Shown here piece by piece: positions 32,723-43,609 of a stretch of DNA of 64,000 bases. Position 1 is the first letter of the stretch. Each line of letters starts with the position of its first letter. Origin of the DNA: Symbiodinium sp. CCMP2592 (lineage: Eukaryota; Sar; Dinophyceae; Suessiales; Symbiodiniaceae). The DNA is taken from positions 124,001-188,000 of the forward strand of contig CAJNDT010000145.1 in the NCBI GenBank assembly GCA_905221615.1. Direction: 5' to 3'. The notes beneath the pieces were generated by a model, which did no database searches, was not told the origin of the DNA, and saw only the letters and a list, made by a program, of their open reading frames with translations. Position numbers and translations under genes: made by a program.

Positions 32723-33202
32723 GCGGGAAACTGCGCTCAGGCTTGGCTGCTGAGATTACCCGAAGTTGGCCGAGAGAATATGGTGTGCTGCAGGGGTGGA
32801 GACTGCTGACGGCACCAGTTTGGTGATGTGTCACCCTGGCACCAGCAGGCCCAAATGCAAGCCTCAAAGTCCGCGGACGGCCGTCCAGTGAAACTGATCG
32901 TGGCTGTCCGGTTTCACAAGTGACTGATCCGGAACGTGATTGACACATGGCCCGGCACGGTTGGGTGAGTGGTGCTCCTACTGGAGTTTGCAAGTTTGGC
33001 TGTACTACATTGCTCGTAAATGATACGATGTCCAGTGGATCAGTAACACATGCTTACAGGAAGCGGCACTGTGATGCAGAATTGCTGTAGATAGTGTAGA
33101 AGGCGGTAGGAAGCGCTTACCATCAACCCTAAACCCATCTTGCATGAACCAATTAAGCTGTAGTGTCTGGGTGATTGCCCCGAGACAGCTTCATTCTCTC
33201 GT

Positions 33203-33463
33203 TTGGCCTTTGCTGAGCGGCTTGCTAGGGCGATGCCGCCGAAAGGGCGAATGTTTTCGCACAAGGCGACGCTAGTGCTTCGGACTTCATTGTTGCAGAG
33301 TGTGTCTCAAGTTGGTTCCGGAACTATTGTTTATGGCGCAGCCTCAATCATTGGTTGTCCCATGCCTTCAGGACCAAACCTCCGACCGATAGGTCCCCCA
33401 CACGAACCGTTTCATCGTCGGGCGCAGCCTCGAGGGTCACTCCATGTGTCTCCTTTGCTGTAA
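33203..33463 (+). CDS. Open frame, possibly coding
   Basis: An ATG at 33233 gives MPPKGRMFSHKATLVLRTSL, then LQSVSQVGSGTIVYGAASII and a Pro-rich tail to TAA. The first half is protein-like. No splice or promoter evidence. Confidence 0.22.
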   Translation: MAFAERLARAMPPKGRMFSHKATLVLRTSLLQSVSQVGSGTIVYGAASIIGCPMPSGPNLRPIGPPHEPFHRRAQPRGSLHVSPLL

Positions 33464-33719
33464 AGACTGTAACAGTACATGACATGTGTGATCAGTCGCG
33501 ACCCCTCCACATAGGGTTGGGCGAAAGGCTCCGACGCCTTTCAACGCACGAGTCAGTAAGGTCTTGAACCTGCTGAAACTGGCGGGTCTTGCAGAGTACT
33601 TCAGAGAGTACTTCAGTTAGTGCCATGTGGACGATGCTGTGCAGTTCGTTACTTGGCACCGGAAACACTCGGAGAAGTCGAGCAGGTGAAGACATAAAAC
33701 TTTCAGCGTCGCGTCCATC

Positions 33720-34450
33720 AATGCTGTCACCATCATCACCAGAGCAGCATCATCACGATCACCTCTGATCACTGATGCTCGTCATCATCGCCGACAGCTA
33801 GTACCAGTTTTACTGCAATCACGACACCTGTCCTCAACTCAATCATCATCATCATCATCTTGACTAGCATTCTCGCAGCACCATAATAACAACTGCAACA
33901 CATCACATGTCACCAAGAGACTCACCTCTATCGTCACCAGCATTGTTGTTCTTACCAACAACCAGAAGAACAACAGCAAGACGAACAGCAACAATCAGCA
34001 ACACAACCACCGACATCAACAACAGCAGCAGAAACAATACCAGCAATAACAACATCAATGATACGAGCAACAGCAGCTCCAGCAGCAAAACACAGCAACA
34101 ACAACAGCAACAGCAAAAATAGCAGCAGCAACAGCAACAACAGCGACAAAAGGAGCAACAACATCCACAGCAGAAACAACATCACACCAACACCATCACC
34201 AACAACAACAACAGCAACAACAACCGAGAACAACCAACAACAACCAACAAACCACAACCCACAGCAACCAATAAGAACCAACAACAACGACAAATGCAGC
34301 AGCAGCAACAATAACAACACCACCACCAACAACAACAAGAATTAGAACAAGAACAACAAATATCAATAACGACACCACCACCACCACCACCACCACCAGC
34401 ACCACCACCAGCACCACCACCAGCACCACCACCACCAACAGCAACAGCCA

Positions 34451-34489
<39 letters not shown>

Positions 34490-34497
34490 CCACAGCG

Positions 34498-34531
<34 letters not shown>

Positions 34532-34570
34532 TAACAGTAACAGCAACAACAACAACAATCACAACAAGTG
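33720..34570. repeat. 850-bp CAN trinucleotide tract
   Basis: Starts as CAT/CAC (33720-33860), passes into AACAACAGCAG (33960-34350), (CCACCA)n (34370-34440), (GACAGC)n (34450-34500), then (AACAGC)n (34500-34560). Strand asymmetry is nearly complete: the + strand has very little G or T. It ends 50 bp before the acceptor of exon 34624, so it is probably intronic. Low-complexity frames on both strands are artefacts. Confidence 0.9.
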
Positions 34571-34623
34571 ATTGCTTGCCAGGTGTCACCTTTTGCAAAT
34601 GTCGCCTTCTTTATGTGTTGTAG

Positions 34624-34815
34624 ACCCGAGCGACCGAGAGCTTAGGCTCGATCTTCTCTTGCGATGTGATTCTGATTGAAGAGACGGTTAAGGGTCTCCA
34701 GCGGCTGCGAATCATCGGCTTCACTCGAGCTGTGAAGAGTCTGCCTGGGCTGTGCAAAGGGCTTCACGAGAGCATGCGCCTGAACTCTGGTGTTCGCTGG
34801 GACACAGGCATGTGA
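34624..34815 (+). CDS. Candidate terminal exon
   Basis: A long pyrimidine-rich acceptor (GTCGCCTTCTTTATGTGTTG followed by TAG) precedes 63 codons in phase 0 to TGA at 34813-34815: TRATESLGSIFSCDVILIEE, TVKGLQRLRIIGFTRAVKSL, PGLCKGLHESMRLNSGVRWD and TGM. Codon use is consistently G/C-ending in the middle. The reading is strongly protein-like and there is no in-frame ATG near the start, as expected of an internal or last exon. Family unknown. Confidence 0.5.
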   Translation, partial: TRATESLGSIFSCDVILIEETVKGLQRLRIIGFTRAVKSLPGLCKGLHESMRLNSGVRWDTGM

Positions 34816-35237
34816 CACCACGGAGGCTCGAAGTCTAGAGCGCGAAAGACCCGCCGTCAGCACTTGAGCGGCTTGGGTACAGATCCAAGCCGAAGATCAA
34901 AACATGTTCCTTCATTAGCAGCCAGAGTCTCGAGAAGCTAAATCCAAGCCCCATGCACCCTGTGGGAAAGCGGAGAGGAGAGGAGCACGCAGCCGTGAGC
35001 AAGAGCGGATCCTTTAGCGGCTGGAGGGCGCCATGGAGCACAGCTCGCCCCCCGCAGCACTCCACGAGGCCCCGGGCTCAACATTATACGACCAGTCTCT
35101 CCCGAAGAGCTCCAGCCTCAGGTGACCGAGTTGAGAGAGCACTGCCAGGGCGGCGCTGAGGCTCTCTCCTGGAGGGGGGCGTTTGGGCTTGTTGGGTTCG
35201 GAGATACTGAGTGCGAAGGGATTGAAGATTTGAAGAT

Positions 35238-35690
35238 GTGCAGCCCGCTCTGACATGGCTGTCCCCGTCTCGCCACCACGGCGCATGCTCCCCCGGCATC
35301 CGTTTTGCATTCTTTTTGTTTCGGGAGCTGGCTCCAGCTGCTATTTCTGAAGTGCGGCAGCTTGAAGATCTGCTTATCGGCATACATTCGCTTGGCGACT
35401 GGCAGGGCTTGATCGCCGGATCGGCTAGCAACTCAGTCAGTTGCATCCTGCCGGATTCGGAGAGCAAAGCATTCTTCGAGGCCCTTTCTGCATTCTTGAT
35501 TCTTAGTAAGAGCCATGATCGTTATCAATGTGCTTTTGTTCCTCAACACCATGCAACATCATCACCGTTGTTTCGTGCGTTGCTAGAGCTGTTGAATGGC
35601 CAATATCAAGACATAAAAGCGCGACAAAATCGGAGGGACTTCTCCAGGTTGGCAGGAAAGAGGGGTCGACTTCGCGGGATCATGAAATAG
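35238..35690 (+). CDS. Open frame, moderately protein-like
   Basis: From about 35330 the 150-codon frame reads ELAPAAISEVRQLEDLLIGI, HSLGDWQGLIAGSASNSVSC and SESKAFFEALSAFLILSKSH, ending GRLRGIMK. The first 30 codons are doubtful. SLGDWQGLI is echoed as SLGDWPGLV in the exon at 42795. No splice evidence. Unknown family. Confidence 0.33.
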   Translation: MQPALTWLSPSRHHGACSPGIRFAFFLFRELAPAAISEVRQLEDLLIGIHSLGDWQGLIAGSASNSVSCILPDSESKAFFEALSAFLILSKSHDRYQCAFVPQHHATSSPLFRALLELLNGQYQDIKARQNRRDFSRLAGKRGRLRGIMK

Positions 35691-36507
35691 TAATGGTCTA
35701 TTTCGTATCGAAAAAGCTGCAGTTAGCAAAAGATGCGGAACTCAGCAATGCTGGCAGTATCGGAGCCAAAATAGGGAAAGTTAGCAGTACGTATGAAGTG
35801 GTATTCGGGAGGACCTTAAGGACATGTAGCAGTGGCAGTGTCAATCACTTTAATGCACGGCTATTCAGATATTCGGACCTTCGTTTTTGCTTTTAACCTT
35901 GACCAGTGTGGATGGATGCACGGTCACAGGAGTGGCTGCAGGGGATTCAAAGTTCAGGGGAGTAGTCACCAAACTGAGAACCCGAACTCGACATCGAGGG
36001 TAGCAGGCAGATTCTAAGACATGGGGCCAAACTGAAAGGCCTGGCGCGCGGGGCCGCGAGGCGGTGCTCAGGCCATCCCTTGTTGTTAGGTGGACTTTGC
36101 GTTTGAGGGTTGAGGGATGGGCTTTTGAAGGTGTCAGCTGTTTCTTGCTTCGTGGGTTGTTCCAGGCTTAGAGATGAGGGTTCACGGGCGCCTCGGTTCC
36201 TGGCATATGCATAGTCCAAGTGTAATAAGGGTATGTCTGCTTTCTCTTTGGTGGACGGCTTTGGTGTCCCGTTTGTTTAAGGTCTGGATTGCTTTACAAG
36301 TTGCCTGCTTTATGTTTACATGATTCTGCTTTCTAAAGGTCATGAGTTCGTGCTCCTTCTTTGACGCCGACCCCATCTCCCCAAACAGCATGGGAACTTG
36401 GCATCTAGCCTAGCGTGGCACCGGTTGCCGAAGGAGATTTCGTGGTTCAGACCCAGACTTCTAAATTGCGCCACTGCCGCTGCTAGGTAATCTTTAATGC
36501 TCTTCAG

Positions 36508-36760
36508 GATATGTTTGAAGCTCTTGAAAGCTTTGAAAGAGACGGTGAATATGAACCCTTGAGGCTGGTCTCTTTAGTTCAATCTTCACAAACTGCAGGC
36601 GCTTCTGCTGAGTGGTCCGAGAAACACGAACCAACCGCTGCCAGTTTGGGGCCACAGGCGCAGCCTGGTGTACGGCAAGATGATTTCCGAGCACATGCTT
36701 CTGGACGACGCTCCATTCGAGGTGCGCAAGGAGCAGGGGGACTGCGTTCTAATTGTTATG
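36508..36760 (+). CDS. Two exons joined in phase, unknown protein
   Basis: Exon 36508-36563 follows TTAATGCTCTTCAG|G and reads DMFEALESFERDGEYEPL plus AG. The donor is GC (TTGAG|GCTGGT). Exon 36658-36760 follows GGCCACAG|G, and its first base completes AGG. It then reads RSLVYGKMISEHMLLDDAPF and EVRKEQGDCVLIVM before GTCGCA. The intron (36564-36657) has GC-AG ends with the AG|GC repeat at both borders. DDAPFEV-x-Q-GDCVLIVM faintly recalls the last strands of CS (p23/NudC-like) domains, but a conserved Trp is absent, so I do not assign it. Confidence 0.5.
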
Positions 36761-37027
36761 GTCGCACTCTCTGAAACGAGCAGAAGCCGTCGACAGCTGC
36801 AGAACACACCGGAGTAGAGCAAAGATGAGGGCAGTATGGGGTGTGCACGATATGTGCCGGGCAGAGTTGACAGAGCTCGAGTCCGGAGCAGAGCACTGGG
36901 AGTCTTATTCGCCATGAATGATAAACCTGGTTGCCTGCAGAAAAGTCTTTCTCGTCCGCAGCCGTATACCCTGTCAATCGCACGCTCCCGAAAGAGACAT
37001 GGGCAGCATCTGGAGCGACGAGGAGCC

Positions 37028-37210
37028 CGCGGCTGAGATCATTTGTCGGTTGCGCCTTGTCAACAGCCTCTGTCAGCCCCTGCAAGGCCCCCTAGGGTCT
37101 CAAAAAGTCTCTGGACCTTTTACAGGTTGGAAACCATAGCGCTCTCGACTTCGAACCGCCAACATGGCACCCCGAAGAACCCAAATATCCGCATCCCAAA
37201 AATCCCAGAT
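37028..37210. other. Possible micro-exon near 36990-37030, otherwise nothing
   Basis: Just upstream, GACATGGGCAGCATCTGGAG reads DMGSIWSDEEPAAEII after a CCCGAAAG acceptor. It is too short and poorly bounded to call. Confidence 0.2.
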
Positions 37211-37608
37211 GAGCTTTTGCTTTCACGAGTCATTAGCGCTCAATGTCCCAGCTGTCAGAAAACCTTACAGAGAAGGGTCCTGATGTGGCAAAGCCACAAA
37301 CTTCTTGATTGCTCCAAGGCAAAGGAACAATCCTGACCCACCCATCCATCCGCGGAACGACGTACTGATTAACTGCCTGAATGGATGAGCAACTGGATCC
37401 AAACCCTAAAGACAGTGAGGCCCACGAAGCCTTGAACGTGCGCACCCCTCGGAACCTTCATAGCACTCGCCTAAACCATCCACTGTGAACTCTTCAGGCC
37501 TTCGACCCTGAACCATCCGCACTTCAAAGCTGCCCCCTTGCCCAGGCCGAATGATGGCCCTATCTACGACGCAGAAACGCCATCCAGGTTTAATCGGGGG
37601 TTTGATGA

Positions 37609-37650
37609 GCGCGCCTGAGCCGTGCGCCAGGCGCTGGCAGGCTGCTGCTT
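37609..37650 (+). repeat. Dispersed 45-bp GC element, copy C
   Basis: GCGCGCCTGAGCCGTGCGCC then AGGCGCTGGCAGGCTGCTGC. Same orientation as the other copies. Confidence 0.7.
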
Positions 37651-37659
37651 AGGTAGTTC

Positions 37660-39560
37660 CGAAGGGCTGTTTGACGCTAGCGAGGGTTTTTGGGTAGGGA
37701 CCTGTGGAAAGCTTAGAACCCCGCAGCAACCAAGCCCTTCCACCTTATGAATGCAACCGGCTAATTGTAATGAAAGCTCAGCACTGGCATCTCGCAAGTC
37801 TCACAAATTTGACGGATTCGCTCATCAGCTACACCCGGGCAGCTTTAGAAAACCAGGGGCAGCAGTAACGGCAAATTGTTCACCATGCAGGTGCATCGTA
37901 CTCGCACGCAGAACGAATGACTTTACTTTGTTTTGCTTACTCGGAGCTTAGATCAGATAGCTGCTTGTCTTGTCGCATTCATAGAGCCAGTTTTTGCTCG
38001 CGGGCAATTCCAGCAGAAACTTGCCCACCTTCTGCGTGCATGCACGGCTCTTGATGTTGCATAGCGGGGATGTGCAACATAACGCTGTTCTATTTGTTGC
38101 CACATACATGATGTAATGGTAATGCTGGTCATGTGCTAGTTGGGGCGTAACAGCACATTCCTACATGGAGCGTCTGAGATGTGTGTTTTGCTCAACGTGG
38201 TGTTACCGTAGAAGGTCGCTTGTGTAATGGGTGCATCGAGGACTCTGGTTCTTCATACTTGGGATGTTGCAGTTTAAAGTTGTTGACTTTGTATGCGCAT
38301 ACGGGTGCATGATATGATACCTGCTTTCTTTGATATAAGATTTAAGCGATTGTTTTCTTTGCGGGTGCATCCATGGGTTTGGGTCATGCATGCGAGGGAT
38401 GTTGCAGCATGGTGCTGTTTAGTCACCTGGTTGATTATGGTTGCTTTTTCACAAAACCATTGGGAGATTTCTCTTTTTCTCACTTTGACATTGTGGCAGA
38501 AAGTCTTTGTCTTGATTTGTGTGTCTGCGTCCGAAGAGTCTCTTGCATAACGGGCACAATGCAAAAGTTGTTCGACAACTATATTATGTAGGCGCGCCTA
38601 TCCATACATGATGGAATGCTTGTTGCCGCTCGAATAGACTCGGGTGGTGCACGAGAAATTCTTATGTATGCATATGTAGGAGGACATGCGCTTTGCTCAG
38701 TGTAACATTACAGCAGCAACTATTCTACCTGTTGGCATCGAGACTCGTGTTTCGCTTCTTCGGGTATTGCATCCTTTTCTGTGTTTGCACTGCAGGTAGT
38801 GCTTGTTTCACCACGAAGGAAAGGTACTCCAGGAATCCGGTTCGGCTGATGAATTGCCAAACTTCCTTTCACGGAGAACACCAACGCTGAAGTTAAGCCA
38901 GCTTATCATCCAAACCTGGCCGGAAGGACCTATTTGACAGACCGCGACTTGGCAATCAACTTACAGCAAGACTTGCAGCTGGCCAGGCTCCTACGGCAGG
39001 CCGGGCCTGCGTAGGAGCTGGACAGCCGTGAATGTGCTTCAACGGTTAGCAGAAGATTGAAGCGGAAGCCATCGGCCTTGTCAACTTCTCGCACACATAC
39101 TGCCGCCTGCTGCCAGATGGCGTTGCAAGAAATCCCTGTGCCCATCATGCAGCCGGGGACTTAGCTCGCCCCAGGCTAGCTACTTTGCTCGGGCAGTTCT
39201 GTTCCGAGTCTGCCTCTCTCCCATGTCTGCACGCACATCATCCTAAACAGTCGTAGGTAGCCTCGTTGGGATTCATCTCGGGTTGGTTCGGGATTACTGT
39301 AGTTTCGTTTTCTTCGTTGTGAGCCTTTCGACCTGAGCCATCAGAATTGAAAACCTTCATAGGCCCTATCATAGGCAACCATAGGCAACAAGCCAGAAGA
39401 AGCATTCACGCCATACGTCCCAAATTTTTCAAAGTGCACTCTCGCGCTACTCAGTACTCAGGTTGAGGTTTCATTTTCGACAACCTAGAATTTCATGCCT
39501 GAACGAACCGATAGACGACGACAAGCCTCAGCAGGAGTGATCCTCACAGGCCCTCAAACT
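37660..39560. other. No secure gene; AT-richer block with faint internal repetition
   Basis: 38000-38720 is AT-richer than its surroundings. CTGTTCTATTTGTTGCCACA (38090) and CTATTCTACCTGTTGGCATC (38719), and two ACATACATGATG/CCATACATGATGG pieces, hint at an old duplication about 600 bp apart. Confidence 0.35.
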
Positions 39561-39567
39561 GTGACAG

Positions 39568-39703
39568 TTACGCGGCTGCTGCCATGACGAAGACTATCCT
39601 AATTCACGGAGCCCTGAACCGCAAGACCAAGCCCTTTGAATACGAGATGTTTTGCTCCGAGCTTGTCGAATCCCACACGTACGGCTGTGGTTGCATGTCT
39701 CAG
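39568..39703 (+). CDS. Exon of unknown protein
   Basis: Acceptor CTCAAACTGTGACAG (AG 39566-39567) and donor CAG|GTACAAG. One base is followed by 45 codons: YAAAAMTKTILIHGALNRKT, KPFEYEMFCSELVESHTYGC and GCMSQ. Strong protein character and good codon use. If ATG 39584 is a true start, this could be a first exon. Phase out is 0, matching exon 40058-40099. Unknown family. Confidence 0.5.
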
Positions 39704-39928
39704 GTACAAGAAACGCCGGGACGTGCTTCCTCCCCCGGCTAGGCGCTCGCCAGCGAATTGGGAGTCAAAGATTTGGGTTTTGGGCCGAGCGGCTTCCGGA
39801 TTTTGGGTGTGGGGGCTGTTGATAGGAAAATCCGACAGCGTCAAGTCCTGGGCTTGCCGTTTGTTGCACAGGCGGCTTTCGATACTGGAAAGTCTGTGAT
39901 CGAGGTGTGACTGGGTGCATGGCATGCA

Positions 39929-40010
39929 GGGATGCTGTCCTGGACGGCAGCTCCAAGGGCTTGCAGGGCCGTTGCATTCGAGAGGTGCAGGAGACACGGC
40001 AGATCACGTG
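39929..40010 (+). CDS. Candidate exon with unresolved frame
   Basis: After GGCATGCAG|G one phase reads DAVLDGSSKGLQGRCIREVQ and ETRQITWW with typical codons, and another reads GRQLQGLAGPLHSRGAGD. The donor is unclear. It may belong between the exons at 39568 and 40058. Confidence 0.3.
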
Positions 40011-40057
40011 GTGGATTTGGTGGCATCACCAGCTTACCTTGAACGACTGCCTGTCAG

Positions 40058-40099
40058 CAAACATACATCTGGGAGTATGACGAACCAAGGCCCCCGAAG
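40058..40099 (+). CDS. Candidate 14-codon exon
   Basis: CTGCCTGTCAG acceptor and AAG|GTAGGC donor. Phase-0 reading QTYIWEYDEPRPPK. Aromatic/acidic and protein-like. Could follow exon 39568-39703 directly in phase. Confidence 0.38.
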
Positions 40100-40539
40100 G
40101 TAGGCTCGTACTACACGTACATGCTGATGTTGACTCCAAGCATTCCGCAGCAGGCCCTTGGCCGTCCACCCGTGCCGTGAGCGACGCCTGCTGACCTATT
40201 GAGACCGCTCAAACGGCTAGGAATATCCACTTTGTGGCAAAGTACTGGTAACGATTCCTGGATCCTGAACCATGAGTCTTTCATGAAGCCTTATCCTATG
40301 CTTCTTGATCCGAGATTGCTCGCACGGCCCCCCACATTGTTTGAGAAGCCTTGTGCTCTTGCATATCACAGGCCGACCAACATACCCCTGTCACTTCTAC
40401 GCACGGTACTTCTACACTGAAGATCCCGAGCACCTTCAGTACAGTTTCACCTTCCACAGTTTCACGGAGCTTTCACTGACGAGCTTGGTGCGAAAGTCGC
40501 GCTCAGCAAAGGCACGTTTCTTCCGGATGTTGGCAGTAC

Positions 40540-41115
40540 AAGTATGCAAGTTTATAAGTATGTGTACATGTGCGTCTAGTGTCGAGGTATACGCATGTGT
40601 AGATGCAAGCGTCTCTGCATGCCTCTATGTATCTCTATACACGTATATGTATACATACACATATATGTACATGTGTGTGTATGTGTTGGGTATGCGTTTG
40701 TGCATCTGTCTATGTATGGGTATAAGAACCGCTGTAGGTATAGCTACCCGTGCATGTGTAAATTCCTTCTATGTCGTGTCAGTATGTACATGAACGTGTG
40801 CATGCACGTGTGCATGTACAGGTAAGGTACAGGCATATGTATAGGCATCTGTAAAGGTGCATGTTTGTTCTGTGCTTGTTATGGGTATAGGTAAAAGTGC
40901 CAGCATAGCTGTAATTGTGTATGCATAGGTATATGTTGTTTTGCGTCAATGTAGGTGTATGTGTACTTGTGCTTGTGTCCGTGCCTGTGCATCTGCAGTT
41001 GAATTTGCATCTGAATGTGTCTGTGTATGTGTCTGTGTATGTGTACGCGCATGGGTCGTTGCATTTGCTTGTATGTGTTCTGTATCCGTATCTGCATGCA
41101 TAGGCGTTTAGCTCT
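40540..41115. repeat. Degenerate GTAT/GTGC microsatellite field
   Basis: ATGTGTACATGTGCGT, GTATATGTATACATAC and related pieces for over 500 bp. Open frames on both strands rich in Cys, Val, Met and Tyr (or Thr and His) are artefacts. Confidence 0.8.
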
Positions 41116-41146
41116 GCATGTGTACATAGTACATGCCTGCTTGCAG

Positions 41147-41207
41147 CAGTTCTGCAACATGTATGTAGACGCATCTGAAGTACATGATGCCTTCAGCGAC
41201 TTTACAG
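41147..41207 (+). CDS. Candidate internal exon
   Basis: Acceptor CATGCCTGCTTGCAG and donor ACAG|GTGTGC. Phase-0 reading QFCNMYVDASEVHDAFSDFT plus one base. Good splice sites and composition, immediately after the microsatellite field. Confidence 0.42.
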
Positions 41208-41520
41208 GTGTGCCTGTTGTGCTTTGTCCGCGCAATATGTTGTGTGTGTGGTGGGAGGGTCATGTCAGCGACGTATCATTGCATGACTCTGCGCATCCTC
41301 AGTCTGGCCAGGTTTGGTGGCTTGCCCTTGCAGCTACTGCTGCTTGCGGGTGCGGCGGTGGACCTGACTCGTCCGAGGTGGGTGAGGATACATGACACTT
41401 CTGCAGACATGTCCCGGCAGGGTCACGTTCGCTTTGTGAGCCTCCAGGCCCTGCAGGGCGTGCCCAGAAGGCCAGTGTACCATGCCATGCCTGGGCCAGA
41501 CCTTGAACCCTGAATCTCAC

Positions 41521-41729
41521 AAGCGGTCGAGGGTGGGGAATCCAAATCCTGGGGCCGGATTGCCAGGCTTCCTGCGCTTCGAGCCTCCATATTCGCCCAG
41601 GCCTTGTTGCAGTCCAGACCACCCTCTTGCTGCACATAATCTAGGGTGCTCTCAAGGACTTGGGTCAGATGCTCATCTTCTACCTCAGTCCAGGGAATGC
41701 CTACTTTGCCCCAAATTTGTACGGCCCGC
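41521..41729 (-). CDS. Candidate minus-strand exon
   Basis: Acceptor (minus) GTCATATCTTAG|G at 41730-41731 and donor GTGAGA starting at 41520. One base is followed by RAVQIWGKVGIPWTEVEDEH, LTQVLESTLDYVQQEGGLDC and NKAWANMEARSAGSLAIRPQ. One of the most protein-like readings in the window and against the + trend. Unknown family. The opposite strand frame is poor. Confidence 0.42.
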
Positions 41730-41839
41730 CTAAGATATGACCATGTGCATGTTCCTAAACGCATAAAAGCACCAGCGTACCCATCGGCGCAAACACACAC
41801 ACAGACCCACTCACACGGAATTAGCATATGTACGGTGCA

Positions 41840-42380
41840 AAGTTTGTATGCGTGTATGTATGAATGCAGGTATCTATGCAGGTAAGTATCTATGTATGGT
41901 ATGGTATGGTGTGTCATGGTATGGCATGGCCATGGCATGGCATGGATGGGATCGTATGGTATGGTCTGATATGGTATGCGTGTGTGTATGTGTGCCTGTG
42001 TATATGTATGTTTGCACCTCGGCATGGCTGGATAAGTAAGCAGGTATGTATGTGTGTGTCAGGCATGGATGTACGTAAGAATGTACGAAAGAAAGAGAAC
42101 ATGCTCGTATGTGTGTATGCATGCCCAACTGCGTGTCAATGTACATGTGTGTATTTGCATGCAGGCACATGTGAATGTGTGCAATGCGCGTGTATGTGTT
42201 TGTAGCTACATGCGTCTGCGGGCATGCTCGTGCATGTGCTCATGTGTATGACGCCTGTGTGTATGTGTGTTTGAGTGTATGTTAGTTGTAGTAAGGAGGC
42301 ATGTGTGCGAGTATATGCGGGTATGTATGTACGCTTGCGTGTATGCATGTATGTATGGATGTATGGATGGTCAGACTTTG
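41840..42380. repeat. GTAT/ATGG microsatellite field
   Basis: Includes (GTATG)n, a GGTATGGTATGGTGTGTCAT stretch with CATGG/GGTAT pentamers at 41893-41980, and ATGTGTATGC pieces. Frames across it are artefacts. Confidence 0.85.
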
Positions 42381-42794
42381 TGCTTGCACCTCGAACCAGA
42401 AGCTGCTTGGACTCGGACCTCTGTAGATACCAGCACAAAATCCTTGAGACTCGGCCCTGCTGCCACTCGGCAAATGTTTGCGGTCCTGCAGCCAAGCCTT
42501 TCGTTAGTCTCGACGACAACCGTGCAGACAACGGTGCCAGTCCGAAGTTCGGTCGTATCGCTGTTTCCCGAAAAGTTCTTGCTCCCCATGTTGGAAAGGA
42601 AGATTCCGAAAACCATCGCCAGCAAGGTGCTGTAGACAGCCTTTGAGTTTGGGGGCTTCAAGCACACAGATGCCGAGGCCATTTGTTGACTGGTACTCAG
42701 TCTGGAGAGTGGCATCTGCAAGTTTTGAGGGTATTCGAAAGTAGAGACATGCATCGCTCTCGAAGCAGCTGCCGGAGTTATGAGCCTGTGGCAG

Positions 42795-42923
42795 GCTTTG
42801 CTCTTCGCTTGGCGACTGGCCGGGCCTCGTGGTTGAACTGCTGGCGGCTGAGAGTTACCGTCATCCCCGCGCAGCTGTGCAGAAGCATCGCATACCTTTA
42901 GTCCTTCAATGGTTTCGATTCGC
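42795..42923 (+). CDS. Exon of unknown protein, possibly extending into a poly-Gln tract
   Basis: Acceptor GAGCCTGTGGCAG|G. One base is followed by LCSSLGDWPGLVVELLAAES, YRHPRAAVQKHRIPLVLQWF and RFA. A donor GTCATG is available at 42924. Without splicing, the frame continues through SRSRSRR and a His7/Gln14 tract encoded by (CAG)n to 43278. Strong protein character in the first part. Unknown family. Confidence 0.45.
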
Positions 42924-43027
42924 CGGTCATGCCGACAACAGCCGTAGTCGTAGCCGTCGGGTTACCCTCGTCCTTGTGCGTCCTGCCCCTCCTTGTCGTC
43001 GTCATTGCGATGTCCTTCTTCTTCTTC

Positions 43028-43085
43028 TTCACCACCACCATCACCACCATCAGCGGCAGCAGCGGCAGCGGCTGCAGCAGCCGAT

Positions 43086-43130
<45 letters not shown>

Positions 43131-43150
43131 GAAGCAGCAGAAGCAGCATC
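43028..43150. repeat. (CAC)n and (CAG)n trinucleotide tract
   Basis: CACCACCACCATC followed by about 14 uninterrupted CAG units near 43090-43132. Either coding poly-Gln or intronic. The acceptor at 43184 favours intronic. Confidence 0.85.
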
Positions 43151-43184
43151 ATCATAATTATCATCCGCCCTTTCTTGGTCGTAG

Positions 43185-43609
43185 GTACAGTTTGGGGTCC
43201 CGAAAGCGGGAGGTTGCAGCGCTTATTGGAACCGCCTGGAAACCCTCAAAGCAGGGATTAGGGACTGCAAATGCTTGAGTACTGCTTTGGTTGTCGTGGC
43301 CATCTTGCAAGCAGTACAGCAACACGTTTCTGCATCCCTGTTCCCCGTGGCAGGCCCCGGCTACAAAGCTGTCTGCTCGATCACCGGAAGGCCGTCGACT
43401 TGGAGTCAAGGAGGTGGCAGGCTAAGTTGTAACTTTTTTCTCTTAGACGTAACGTTTTTCCGGCTTACCCCACCTACCCCGCCTACCCCGACTACCCCAC
43501 CTGTTCCACCCCCGACCACAGTAACCCCATCTACCTCTCCTACTCCCGGTACCGGACCTGTCACACCTAAGCCCTCTGCTTTGTTCAACGGACTGCGCTG
43601 GAAGCCTTA
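43185..43609 (+). CDS. Candidate terminal exon with Thr/Pro-rich linker
   Basis: Acceptor GCCCTTTCTTGGTCGTAG|G, then 141 codons in phase 0 to TAG at 43607-43609. It begins VQFGVPKAGGCSAYWNRLET, LKAGIRDCKC, then a hydrophobic STALVVVAILQAV. Later comes an 86-bp run of TP repeats (LTPPTPPTPTTPPVPPP), typical of extracellular or surface linkers, ending KPSALFNGLRWKP. Some of the middle (GRPSTWSQGGGRLSCNFFL) may be intron. If expressed it would suit a secreted or cell-surface protein. Family unknown. Confidence 0.42.

Noticed and set aside
34196-34598. Val/Ala/Leu-rich frames of 120-138 codons over the CAN tract
   Set aside because: Purely encoded by trinucleotide repeats.
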